A DNA stretch of 64,000 nt, from contig JBBHKE010003551.1 of the NCBI GenBank assembly GCA_037447655.1, positions 43,333 through 107,332 on the forward strand, written 5' to 3'. The DNA comes from Zygnema cylindricum. Lineage: Eukaryota > Streptophyta > Zygnematophyceae > Zygnematales > Zygnemataceae. Both the position numbers and the translations under genes were made by a program. Shown here piece by piece: positions 48,520-59,970 of the stretch. Every line of letters starts with the position of its first letter. Position 1 is the stretch's first letter. The notes below the pieces were generated by a model. That model had not been told where the DNA came from. It was given only the letters and a program-made list of their open reading frames with translations, and ran no database searches.

Positions 48520-50179
48520 GAAAAGAAAACCCTCGATTACGACTATGACATCACAGAACGGCCTAATCGAGGTGCATCAAATAGAAGGCCAAACCACACA
48601 AGACAAGTCAACACGTGAAGTCTCTATCAAGACCTGGTGGTTAAATCTAGCAATAAGCCGGAATACCAAAACCTCTACCCTGCAAACAATGGGGCAAGGT
48701 CGAAAGGCCAGATCTATAAAAACAAACAGAGAACTATCCAGGCACCTTTCGGTGCAGATCTACAGCGGCATTCACGAAAAATTGTCTAAACAATGCCACC
48801 CACGGCGAGATCTTTGAATAAAAATCCAATCCAGATAGTCACAAATAAACTCAATGCCACTCACGGCCAGATAGCATGCAAAAAACGCAAGAAAAATGCA
48901 AATGCTAAAAAAAAAAGGTTCGTAATAGAACCAATCCACACTGATCCCTCTACAAGAGTGTCCACACTATATCTTGACAAACTTGTACCCACAAGGCATC
49001 GTGATAGTTACAAACACTTTTAATACTTTGGTGAGTACTAAAAGTGAACCACATTTGGTTGAAGCAAGTCCGATTTTGCAGAGTCCTCTAGAACGTGATC
49101 CGCCTCGGTTCCGAATAATCGTACCCAAGACCGTCACTAAACACCCAGGCAATGAGTATCCTGCTAGGGTATGCGTATCAGCGCTATGCCACGCTATACC
49201 CAACTATAAAGCAATGATAATTATATGTTATAATTCGTGCAAATCTAATATATATCAATATATATTTTTACTTTACTAGGTTTTATGAATGATTAGATTT
49301 GGCAAAGGACAAAAAAAAAGAATATAAAATCCACCACAAACGAAACATCAACTAAACAACAAAGGAAGTTGCACTAAAAGAAAGAAAGATAGGAAATATT
49401 GTGTACAGTTCAAAATAAAACACAAAATACGGTAAAATTGGGCAAAAAGGTTTCTCAAACCCTAATACCAACTGCAAAAATCAAAAATCTGCGACCAAGG
49501 GATGGTAATATGCTGACCTAAGGTTAAGAATTCCAAAAAATAAACCCTAAATCTGCCCAAACCTTAAATCTGCGGCCCAAACCCTAAATCTACGGCCAAA
49601 CCCTAATTCCGCAGATTAACCAAAAAATCTGACACAAAATCAGACCTCAATTTGCAGACTAGAAATAGAGTGGCAACAAGATAGAAACAAAAGATTGCAA
49701 GAAAGAAAGAAAAAGAACAAAACAAAATGTTTCTTTTTTCTTTTTTTATAAAATAAAATTTATAAATTTTTTTTTTATATAATATTTTCTTCAATGGCAA
49801 AACTGAAAGCAAAAGCAATAATGGAGAGAAAGTAGAATGAAGCTTGTAGAAAAATAAAGCAAAGTCAAAAGGAAAAAACCAACTCAAAAATAAGTGGGAG
49901 AAAATCTAGAAATGAAAAAAACAGATTTTCTATTGAAAATAATTTAATTTTTATATTTTTCTTCCTCCAGATTTATTTTATCACACAAAACTGAGAAGTA
50001 CAACTGAAAATAAATGGTAAATAGGCAGAAAAATAGAAAGACAAAAACAAGAATAAAAACCGGATATGAAAGGTAATATTTATTTAATGAAATATAATTT
50101 ATATTTTTAATAATTTAATATTAAAAAAAATAGACTTTTAGAAAATGTGATTTTCAAAAGTGGAGCTTTTGGACAAGAA
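48520..50179 (-). other. 5' untranslated region of the TR-GAG-like element
   Basis: AT-rich sequence between the 5' LTR (coding strand) and gag, with homopurine runs near 49600-49900. No coding potential seen. By position it is the leader of the element. Confidence 0.45.
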
Positions 50180-51297
50180 TGCTAAGCTAAGAGGTAGCCA
50201 CTAGGCTCTCTGGTCTTTATCACATTCTCTACAAGAGTTATCTCGTTACGACAGCAAAGCAAGAAACATTCCAACCGGAATAAAAGAAAATCCAAATCTG
50301 ATCAAAAATACACTCCTATTAAGCCAACTGAGATACAAACAAGAACACACACAACACCACTAAACCATCAAGCTGCTTGAGGAAGGCACAGCAAAGTCCA
50401 GATGTGCTCCCTTACGATCGCCAATCTCACACTTCCACCAAATGACAAACTTTGGAGGGAAACCTTTCGAACGTGGCCTTAGGCCGTGTGGATTAAAAAC
50501 AAGGGCAGAAAAACAAGGAGAAAAATCTTATTTATTTAGCCTCTACAGCTAGCTAGCAAGGAGATGAAAGACATGTGGGCAATCGGTGAGAGTGAGAGCA
50601 AGAGAAAAGCTCCGCTGGCAAGAGAAAATTCTTGTCCTAAAGCTAAATTCTCTAAGTCTGAGAATTAGGCTAAGTAAGAGCTACGCTAGGCCAAAGCAAA
50701 ATTAGCCTACGTCTAGTCTACTTTACATGCATGAAACTACTTAAGATGTTGGCCAATAGGCGGCCAACATTGTCTGCCGTACGCTTGACAAAATCCAACG
50801 TCCGAGGGTAAAAACCCTCCCTAACAACATGTGCGCGCGAACCTACCTGGGTTCGCGACTTAAATAAATAAATAAATGGTGTATCAAAGCGTCGCCCGGA
50901 AATCGCGATTCGCCTCCAAACGATACTCCGCGTCCATACTTCGGAATCGCGTGCATACGCACGAAACGAAGCATACCGTACAAAATACTCGAAATCGAAA
51001 TACTTGCGCACAAAATAAAAGTATCCCACGAAATTAGTACTATTCAACAAACATAAAAATAAAAAATCGACGCGAAATTTCGCACGTGCGAACGAAACAA
51101 CTAGACGTGTGTGCATCGAATCGTGAATGCATGCATAAAATCGCGCGTGAATGCATTAAATCGCGCGCGAGTGCCTTAAACGAAGCGTGCATGCAAAATA
51201 CCGCGCGTGAATGCAAAATACCGCTCGTGCGTGCAAAATACCGCGCGTGCGTGCAAAATCCCGTCCGTGCGAGCAACCCACACGATGCGGCATGACA
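50180..51297 (-). repeat. LTR of gag-protease element (5' LTR by coding strand)
   Basis: About 1.1 kb, plus-strand start TGCTAAGC and end GGCATGACA, partner of 44500-45597. It contains the same CGCGCGTG-rich block (51130-51260). Confidence 0.82.
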
Positions 51298-52290
51298 AGT
51301 GTGATAACAATGAATACTCTTTAAGATGTAGATGTGAAACATACGATGAACTTAAGGTCCAAAAAAAATAAAGAATGCACCGCGGAAATATATACTATTC
51401 GTTTTGAAAAACATTTTACTCAGCAACAAAACGATAATGAAAGAGCACCACAACACAACCTCTCAATTACTAATATGTCGGAGCCAGTTATGGTCCATTA
51501 TATTTCCGTATTCAATTAAGAATATTTTATTGAATAAGTCAACTATTGCCTTAACAAAACTAACTTGTATTTGCACAAGTTTAGGTTTTTGACATATCAA
51601 TGAAGACATAACTAAGCAAACGAATAAGTTTTATAGATTGATTAGACAAATATGTATTCATAACTATTCAAAATATGATAAAGAAATATAACCCTTTGGC
51701 GCAACAATTTATTTCATCAGAAGATCGGATCCATGAAGCCTCGAACTACATTTAGTTTTGAAAAATATTGTTCACAATTTAAACCAACGTCGTTATAATC
51801 GACCACAAGCTGGGGAATTGGCAATAATTTTGGTTAACTCAACAGATATTACTGAATGAAAAATTATTGTTATAAATGCAAGAAAAGACAATCGAATGAT
51901 GCGCATCTTTGAGTCACATGATATATATGACCCATTATAATACCCACTTCTATTTCATATGGAGAATTAAAGTGACATTTCGGTTTGACAATGACAAATG
52001 AAAGACGTGTATCTCTTAAAGCATATGCAGCCTATCGATTATTTACGCGTGAAAGATAAGTCAACTTAATACAGAAAACGAATTCTATATTTCAACAGTG
52101 ATATGTGTACCAATAGGCGAAAGTGGCACAACAACGATTCAAGTTCCAGCGCGAGTATTAACGTACATTGCGTGCAAAGTTGTACGGTGGATTAAAGGAT
52201 TTGATACCATGCGACTATTGTGTGGTTAGCGATGAGACAGAGCAACAAAACCATGTTTATGTTTTGGCAACAAATAATGTTATAGTAACC
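51298..52290 (+). pseudogene. Helitron-like replicase N-domain relic (left arm, second part)
   Basis: Continues the relic after the LTR insertion. Recognisable segments of the Helitron helicase-like N domain include RPQAGELAIILVNSTDITE near 51800, DNRMMRIFESHDIYDPL near 51890, VSLKAYAAYRLFTRER near 52010, and VPARVLTYIACKVVRWIKGF near 52145. Frequent stops and a missing block before 51600 make it non-functional. Confidence 0.65.
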
Positions 52291-52389
52291 CACCGCAATG
52301 AAAAACTTTGAAAAACAAGGGGACACATCATCTTAGCGCCAAGCTTCACAGGTGGTGATAGATATATGCAAGAATAATACCAAAACATT

Positions 52390-52620
52390 ATGGCAATTAA
52401 CCGTGCACTCGTAAACTATGAGCACTGTAATGTGAGGTCGGTTGGAGTCGCCTATAGCAATTGTCCGCGCACTCGAAAACCAACTGGAAAACCAACTCAA
52501 AAACCATGAGCACTGTAATGTCAGATCGGTTAGTGGCGTTATTTTCAAGTTTCAATGATTGGTTGATTTCTTTTCATTTAGGATTGCAAAAATACATCTG
52601 GCTTGCCAAGTGCTAGGACA
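52390..52620. repeat. Centre of the palindrome
   Basis: The arms are still similar at GGTGATAGATATATGCAA (52353 and, inverted, near 52660) and lose similarity inside this stretch. The unpaired core has two copies of ATGAGCACTGTAATGT (near 52418 and 52507) with (G/C)GATCGGTT or AGGTCGGTT after each. This is where the two arms were joined. Confidence 0.55.
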
Positions 52621-55600
52621 ATTGCCTTGGCGTTTTGGATTTTTTATTGCATATATCTATCACCACTTTTGAAGCTTGACATTCAATTGATGTATAGCAT
52701 TGTTCTTGAAAGCTTTTTATTGTTGTAGTCTACTATGACATTATTTGTTGCCGAAACATTAGCATGACTTTGTTGTCGAAACATTAGCATGATTTTTTTG
52801 ACTTGCCTTATCGCTAATCACACGATGGTCGCGTGGTATCAAATCCATTAATCCCTCGTACAACTCTACGCGCAATGTATGTTAATTCTCGCGCTAAAAC
52901 ATGAGTCGTTGTTGCTGCACTTTCGCATATTGGTCCACACAGCACTGTTGAAATAAGCAACCGGTTTTATGTATTAAGATGTCTTCTCATGCACAAGTAC
53001 ATAAGCGATATGCTGCAAATGTATTTGGAGACACACGTCTTTTATTTTTCATTGTCAAACCGAAATGCCACCCTAGTTCACGATATGGAAAAAAAAATAG
53101 GTGTAGAGTGGATCATATAATGCATGTGACTCGAATATTCGCATCATTCGATTCCCTCCTTTTGAATTAAAAACTATATCTCTTCTTCAGAATTATTCGT
53201 AAAATTGACTAAAATTGCTGTCACTTCCTCAGCTTGTGGTCGATTGTAACGACGTTGGTCTAAATTGTGTAAAGAATCTTTTAACACTAAGCGTAATTCA
53301 TTGGCTTCATGGATCCATTCTCATGCTGAAATAAATTGTTGCGCCAAAGGGTTATGTTGCTTCATCATATTCTGAAAAAATGTCACTACATGTTTGTCTA
53401 ATCTAACCATAATACTCATTCGTCTTTTACTTGCGTCTCTATTGATGTGTCAAAAACGTGGACTTGTGCAAATGCATGTTTGTTTTCTTGAGACAACGGT
53501 TAACCTATTCGATGACGTATTATTCTTTGAATACGGAAATTAAATAGACTAATACTCGCTCCAACATATTGATCTGTGAAAGGTAGTATTGTTAATGTAC
53601 CAAGTGATGTAAATGAAAATACCATGTTGTACGAACGAATTTTATTTAGGAAATTGGTATTTCCATACAAAATTAAAAGCTCCGAAGAAGGCGCTTGATA
53701 TGGAGCAAGGTGTACTTTACCACCTACATAACAAATTTTTGTGGTCTCTCCTACCTATTATTTTGCGTTGCAATGAGAGCATATAATTTCCACAACTAGA
53801 AATCTATATCGTTCTGGATGCGTGTAATGTTAATGATATCGTAAACCAATTTTTAGCACCCTAACGCGTCGTTGTGTGATATGTTGACGTTGACAGTCAC
53901 GTTCTGTGTGTCTTCAAGTGTCACGTTGTTCTTCAAACAAATTTTGTTTTTGTACTCTGTGTTGTCTAACTTTTGGCTCTTCGAATGCTTCGTGAGTATA
54001 TTCGATGTTGTATTAAATAACATTAACTTATTGTCTATCAACTGGTGCTGTTTCATCCTCGTCTTGTTGTTGAGCAATCTGTTCTTTTGGCATGAATAGT
54101 ACGTATTTTTGCGGTTTATTCTTTATTCTCCTTTGACCTTAAGGTTGCCTCATGTTGCATCTCTGCGTCTTGAAATGTATTCATTGCTATTACAATTGCG
54201 GTATTGTCCTTTAGCGCACGTTTTGCTCGTTTTCTTTAACGTTCTTTTTGTAGTCGCTCCTCACGTTGTTCAAGGGTCTCTTGTGTTCGTTTTTTTGCAC
54301 GTTCTTTGCGTAACCTCGTTTTTTTTACCGTCAAATACAACTATAATTTCTTTACGTTTAAAATAAACATTTTTTTTTAAGCTGGGTTTGTACACTTTTC
54401 CTATTTTTATAGCATGCTTCTCCATTTAAGTATTCGGATGCTTTCATTCACGATCGGGGTGCAATATGTGTTAATACTGTGACTACAGTGTATATAGGAA
54501 CAACAATCACAACGTGCTTTTTATCAACCACACAGAAGCACATTTTACTCGTTTTCTTTCACGTTCTTTAAATATACGTTGTTCACGTTGTTCTGAGGTC
54601 GAGCAACTTGTTGCGCTTCGTTGCGTTGTGATTGTGTTGGTACACCATCATCTCGTCCTTGATCTGTTGCACGTGTAACTCCATTTTTTTAACGGTCTTC
54701 GCGCAACCGTTCTTCGCATTGCTTTGCTGTATTTTGGGTCGTAGTACCAGTGTGTGTAGCGGTTGGTAGTCTATATGGTGGATTAGACTTTGCGTCCACG
54801 CATAATATATGGTTGATATATGTCTTTTCATTCCTACTGGCATGTCTCATGTTATTTTTTTTCAAGTTTTTTTTTGCCATAGGAACAAATGGTACAACGA
54901 TTATACGTACGTTATCAATGACTTATGACGTTTTCATTCATATTTTCACACTTTCGTTACATTTTTCCAACCCAAACCCATCATAGTAGCTTTTTAATTG
55001 CAAAAAAAAATTATCATACATTTGTCACATTTTACGCCATTTTCACAAAACTATCCTACTTAAGAAGTCTTTCCTACCAACAAATCGAAAGACTAAATAG
55101 GAGAACCAATAATCCCATTTCATAAATTTCCTTAACAATACCTCTACAATTTACATGGAACAATAACCATAGTGAGATTTTTTAAGATCGCATGAATGTT
55201 ATTGTATTTCCTCAAATGTAGGTTCAAGCATCTATTGAGCCCAAATGCCATGAATGATATTGTATTTCCTCAGTTGTAGGTTCAAGCATCTATTGAGCCC
55301 AAATGTCATTCTTGAACCTATACCCGAAAGCTTAAAACATCATGTGTTTTATGTGTTTGTTAACTCTATCCGTTTATGTTCAATTAAAATATGCGCACTA
55401 ACGTCTATACACGTTACACCATCAACCATAGCATGATTCAATGAACAACACGAACACATTACAAACTTTTTCTATTTAGCCCAAAAGTCACTCCCGTACC
55501 TTTAGACAAAAGTTTAAAACATCATGCGCTCTATGTGCTAATTAACTCCCTCGGTTCATGTTCAACTGAAATAGGCGTACTGACGTCTACACACGTTACA

Positions 55601-57139
55601 ATATTAAGTATAACATGTCTACACAAAATACAACATCAACCATAATATATTTTAATGATCAACTAAAATGCATCACAGACTTTTTCAAACAACAAAATTG
55701 AATTAACGTACGTTACTAATATCTACACAGTTTGCACCACTTTCACGAACTGAGCCCACATTCAAACGGGAATTTTTTTTTTATTTTTTTTAGCTCTACT
55801 TTTACATCTCTTTACAAATCAACTTTCCTCGTGAAATTGTATTTGAACACATGTAGGTTGAGGCGTCAGTTGAGCCGAAATGACACACTCTTTCCTTTTC
55901 TTTAAGATTTGAGCAGGTTTGGCTTACTACTGTGGATTACAAACTTTATAACATGAACCTTAACATGATTCAATAAACAACACAAAAACATCACAAACTA
56001 TGTCAAACTACAAAAGTGAATTATCGCACGTTGAGTGAGTTAAAGTACGCTACTCATATCTACACATTTTGCACCATTTTCATGAATTAGCAACCACGAA
56101 CCATAACATGATTCAATAAACAACACGAATGCGTCACACACACTTTTTGTTGAAGTTGAATGCCACTCCTGAACCTATACCCGAAAGCTAAAAGCATCGT
56201 GCGTTTTATGTGCTGGTTAACTCTGTCGTTTATGTTCAATTGAAATAGGCGTACATGTTACACCATCAACCATAACATGATTCAATGAAAAACACGAACA
56301 CATCACACACTCTTTCAAACTTAAAAAATGAATTTACGTACGTTTAGTGATTCAAAGTACTTTATGCACCATTTTCGTGAACAAACCCCACTTTGAAACG
56401 GGAAAGACATTTTTTATCTACACAGTTTACACCATTTTCATGAAATGATCCCACTTTCAAACAGGAAAAGCTTTTTTTTTTATCTAGCTCTATATCGTAC
56501 ATCTTTATACAAATCAACTTACCTTTGTAAAATTGTCTTTGAACAGCTGTAGGTTGAGGCGTCAGTTAAGCCGAGATGGCACGGCCGTTTTAGTGTTGAG
56601 CTAGTCAAAAAATTATTATTTTTCAGCTCGAGTAGGCGAACTAATGTTATGAATGTCTTTTTATTTTTTAGTTTCTAAATACCACGGATGTACAAAATCA
56701 ATTCTGATATATGCACAATCTGAGCTAGTGTAATGGTTTGAGCTTTTCGCAATAGGGCATCTTCACACTACGCGCCACTTTTGGCGGACCTCGCTTACTT
56801 TTGAAGCTACCCAGGTCAGTGAGATCCCCGAAGAGATTTGCAAGAAATGTTGTTAGTTCATAGGCTATCTTATCCGATATACGGTTATACTACAATTGTC
56901 GGTTCGTATATTGTCCTTTGCGATTCAAAATTGTTTTGTTAATGACCTACTTTCGAAGTTTGATTGCCGATTTCAAAACGTTTTTCGGCGGTTCTTGTTC
57001 GTAAACTCAATCGACTGCGGTTCGTGGCTGGTTCTGTACCGTACTTTTCCGTACTGCGGACGGACTTCACGCAAAAGAAATATAGACACACCGCCTATAT
57101 AAGGTTTCGTGGAAGGCGACCAAAGGTCTAAAATTTATA
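52620..57139 (-). repeat. Right arm of the palindromic element
   Basis: The inverted counterpart of 35749-36811, 43228-44307 and 51298-52390. Between 55200 and 56560 a subterminal segment of 150-280 bp (AACATGATTCAATGAACAAC, GCTTTCGGGTATAGG and CGTACTGACGTCTA on the appropriate strand) recurs three to five times, so this arm is longer than the left. The outermost 300 bp carry a TATATAGGC motif. Confidence 0.7.
52790..54880 (-). pseudogene. Helitron-like replicase N-terminal relic (right arm)
   Basis: Read on the minus strand from 54880. PTATHTGTTTQNTAKQCEER and a basic region come first, then HCNAK with GKVHLAPYQAPSSELLILYG (near 53700), FLNKIRSYNMVFSFTSLGTL, SLFNFRIQRIIRHRIG, KHAFAQVHVFDTS, DNRMMRIFESH-like NRMMRIFESHALYDPL and the VRWI-type end. 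This follows the order of the Helitron helicase-like N domain (PF14214 type) and is more complete than the left-arm copy. Many stops. The Rep endonuclease and helicase parts downstream are absent because the palindrome centre is reached. Confidence 0.72.
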
Positions 57140-58111
57140 GATACAGATGGGTTTCACCAGATGTTGAAGACTTTAAGGTTTTTCTTGGAGTTTGTGCTCA
57201 AGGTTTTCTATAACATTTCTTACCTTATGTGTCACCTAGGAAAGCGTCAAGTTATGTCACTTGATTGAGTATGGATTTTATAGGCATTGGGTTCGAGCTA
57301 TTTTTGTTTTCTTCTACCTTGCTTTCTCACTTTCTCCCTCTTCCTTCCTATCCTCTTGTCTCTCTTTCTCAATGGATTGTTGATAAAAATGGATATATAG
57401 TCCATAGTAGTGGTGGTAGATAATGTCATGTTATGTTTGAGATGTGATACTTATTTTTTTTTTCTACATTTTGTGAAAAACCAAAATACGTTAAGCTAAA
57501 TAAATATCTGTAAACTATCGATCATTATCTCACTGTTGATAGTTATCCGAACTTTCATATTTCTCAATATACAATGTATACCAAAGCCACGATAATATTT
57601 TTAACTAAAAATAATAACCCTAACATTAAGGACTATGTTTATCTTTATTTGAGTTTGTTATGTTAGACATTCTCTATTTGTTTTTCTGTTCCTATTTTCG
57701 TTCCTCATTTTTTGTTTGGAACTCTTCATCGCTTTTTCCATTGTTATTTATCTTTATATTTTTACATTGTCTGTTTTATATCATCGGTTTTGTGAGGCTT
57801 GGAAATTTGTTACGGATAACCTTAGGGAAGGCTTAGGTTCAATTTGGAGATCTTATACAAACTTTCATGAATTATTTTTTCCTGGGCAGTTTCAGACAGT
57901 GGTGGATTCTTCTTTCAATCACCGATTTGCGTGTTTGTTTCGTTCCACGACCATTTTTATGGTGGATTTTCCCGATTCGGAGATTTTTTGGATGTTGTTT
58001 GGAGTGACGTGGTTGTTGATGATGGATAGGATTCTCGCCATGGCTGAGAAAATGTTTGTTGAACGCGATCCTTACGTCTTTTTCGATCAATATGGAAACG
58101 ATGTTTACTGA
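57140..58111 (+). pseudogene. Copy 7, 3' part: end of intron 3 and exon 4 relic
   Basis: From 57140 the sequence matches intron 3 of copy 4 (GATGTTGAAGACTTTAAGG against 21030), so host gene sequence resumes here. The exon 4 equivalent starts near 57949 (DHFYGGFSRFGDF). The acceptor AG has been lost (CACGACC), the cysteine of GHFYCGF is glycine, and the frame meets TAG near 58027. Together with 35113-35748 this shows one array unit interrupted by the palindromic element, with exons 2 and 3 missing. Confidence 0.72.
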
Positions 58112-59258
58112 AAACTGCTATTTGTAGATGTATCCATTTATAGTGTTTTCTTTTTAAGAGAATTTAGTGTTTAAAGTTTTTAGGGGGCTTTTTGCAAGTT
58201 TCAAACTGGAATGGTTTTGGAAGGTTCTCAAGCTCCACATTTACGGCAATTTAGGGTTGTAGGGAAAACTTGTACAGTTTTGTGTAAATTGGTCGATGCG
58301 TTCACTGAAGGAAAATAATAACTCGAATAGCGGTTCATTTTCTGGATGCCTTTCTCTTTTCACCTGTTTTTCAAAACTTGATAGTTTTATGACACAGAGA
58401 TGGTTGCAATATTAAAAGTGACGTCCGACACTGCTAAAATAGTCAGTCGATGTTGACGAAATAACTTCGAGAAAAAAGAAGATAACATGGCTCGGTATTC
58501 TACTGGAGCTTGAATTTTCTTTTCCATGCTTCCTATCGTTCCATTCCACCCTCTCTCTTTGTCTCACTTTGTTCTCTCTCTTCCTCTCTTTTCTTTCTCT
58601 CACTCTCTTTTTCCGAAAAGATGAAATTGATTTTGAATATCTATTCAGTATACATTTCAATGCGTCTGCTTCTTTATTCCGAACGAAAACGGGAAAGTTA
58701 CAACAGCATATGCAAAAACAAATCATAATTTAACTTTTCGTGTTAAACTAGTTATGTTACATTTTCGTGACATAAAACTGCCGCGTCTGTTCACTCCAAA
58801 GTTTTGTTGCGGTAAAGTGAATTTCAAATTTTTGGTAGGCGGGTTCAACCGTCTAGGCAAATTGAATCGCCTTTAACCGCAGGTTGAAATGATGGACGAC
58901 ATTCCTTAGTTGGAAAGTTCGTTTGTCGCTTTCTCATGTCAATACATCTTCTTTTTAAGAAAAGAATAAGTTAGTATACGTTATCCGAGCCTGGTCGATT
59001 TCAAATGACACCACATCCTCGACAATCCTTCGAACTTGGCTTCACATGAAATCAGTCATGTATTTTTTTTTTTACGAACAAAAACATCTATTGAACAGAA
59101 AATCATACCTTATGGTTGCATTATAAATCATTGTACGACACTATGGATGTCACACCGCTAAGTCAAATGTTGAATTTCAAAATCTTTCGTTTTTCTGCTG
59201 TCCGCCAACATTTAAAACCCCAATCCCGCTCTTCTTTCTCTCTCTCTTGTACAGAGGC
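58112..59258 (+). promoter_or_regulatory. 3' flank of copy 7 and promoter of copy 8
   Basis: The conserved 3' flank runs to about 58500, with a CT-rich tract at 58540-58615. Then promoter blocks shared with copy 5 appear: AACCGCAGGTTGAAATGATG near 58877, CCACATCCTCGACAATCC near 59010, AAAAACATCTATTG near 59082 and TATA-like TTATAAAT at 59121, 138 bp before the ATG. Confidence 0.5.
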
Positions 59259-59909
59259 ATGCTAGATCTTCTCCTAGAGGATATTATGTGCCACGTGGCG
59301 GCAGTGGACGGATGGAAACCGTCTCTCATAGCATCCATGGCCATTTTGTTACGTCACATAGTAGCCATGACTCGTTGCCACGTGTGGCGCGCTTATTGTT
59401 ATTGGCGGTCAGCGGATGTAACACTGAAATTGATGGAGGAGGGAGAGAGATCAAGAAGGAAAGAGAGGGAAATATTTGAAAAGGAACTTGTCAAAGAGAG
59501 TGATGTTGAAAGCGATATGGAGAAGAAAAGTCGAAACGAGATGGGGAAGGGAGGCCAGTGGGAGAGAGAAAGAGAGGACGAGAGGGAGAGGGAGAGGGAG
59601 AGAGGAGAGCCTCTTGGAGGATGGATAGCTTTGGGAAGGCTTCTCAGTTTCTATCCAGGTGGACCCATAGGTCATGTTGTGTTGAGACTCCGTAGGAGTA
59701 GAAAATCTTTATTTGATGATGTGCAAAAATTCCACGTGGATACTCTCCTCTTTAAAACATGTCAAAGAGGGAGAGGGATTGCTCTTCAATTCTTCCGATG
59801 TTATTTTCCAGTCACAGTTTTGTGAACATAAGCAACAGTTTTCCATCGCATATGATCCTGGCGCTCACACGTATGTTAGAGGAATCATCAAAGATTTTGG
59901 CGAATCGAT
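59259..59909 (+). pseudogene. Copy 8: frameshifted F-box-like exon 1
   Basis: Starts MLDLLLEDIMCHVAAVDGWK with the F-box-like domain, a short Glu/Arg stretch and EPLGGWIALGRLLSFYPGG. A 2-nt loss relative to copy 5 near 59735-59750 (after TTCCACGTGGA) puts KEGEGLLFNSSDVIFQSQF in another frame, which then stays open to the donor at 59910 (GTACGTC). Exon 2 and beyond are not in the window: intron 1 is interrupted at 59971 by a copia element. Confidence 0.75.
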
Positions 59910-59970
59910 GTACGTCTTTTAGGGTTGTAGTTGATAAGTTTGTTCATGCTTTATTTTTTCACTCATTATT

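Larger units (their letters stand above)
44308..51297 (-). mobile_element. LTR element with gag and protease only (TR-GAG-like), minus strand
   Basis: Long direct repeats 44500-45597 and 50180-51297 flank a minus-strand gag, two zinc knuckles and a protease; no reverse transcriptase, integrase or RNase H is found. The element sits in the left Helitron-like arm: flanks AATGT (to 44307) and AGTGT (from 51298) match ATTGT in the unbroken right arm. About 190 bp at 44308-44499 is repeated at 45603-45789 on the other side of the left LTR, which a simple LTR element does not explain. It would need enzymes from another retrotransposon to move. Confidence 0.7.
35749..57139. mobile_element. Palindromic Helitron-like element, about 21.4 kb with nested insertions
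   Basis: The two ends are inverted copies: the left reads TATAAATTTTAGACCTTTG inward from 35749 and the right is the same on the minus strand, ending at 57139. The homology continues inward through TATATAGGCGGTGTGTC, subterminal repeats and Helitron N-terminal coding relics, and meets at about 52390-52620. Without the two LTR insertions each arm is 3.2 kb (left) or about 4.5 kb (right, enlarged by internal duplications). A third end of the same family starts at 61319. Ordinary Helitrons lack long inverted repeats, so this is a fold-back derivative or two head-to-head copies. No helicase domain is present, so it cannot move alone. Confidence 0.65.

Noticed and set aside
43228-56560. Possibility that the inverted arms are an assembly artefact
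   Set aside because: The arms differ by many substitutions, indels and private insertions, and a third diverged copy lies at 61319, so they are not one sequence assembled twice.
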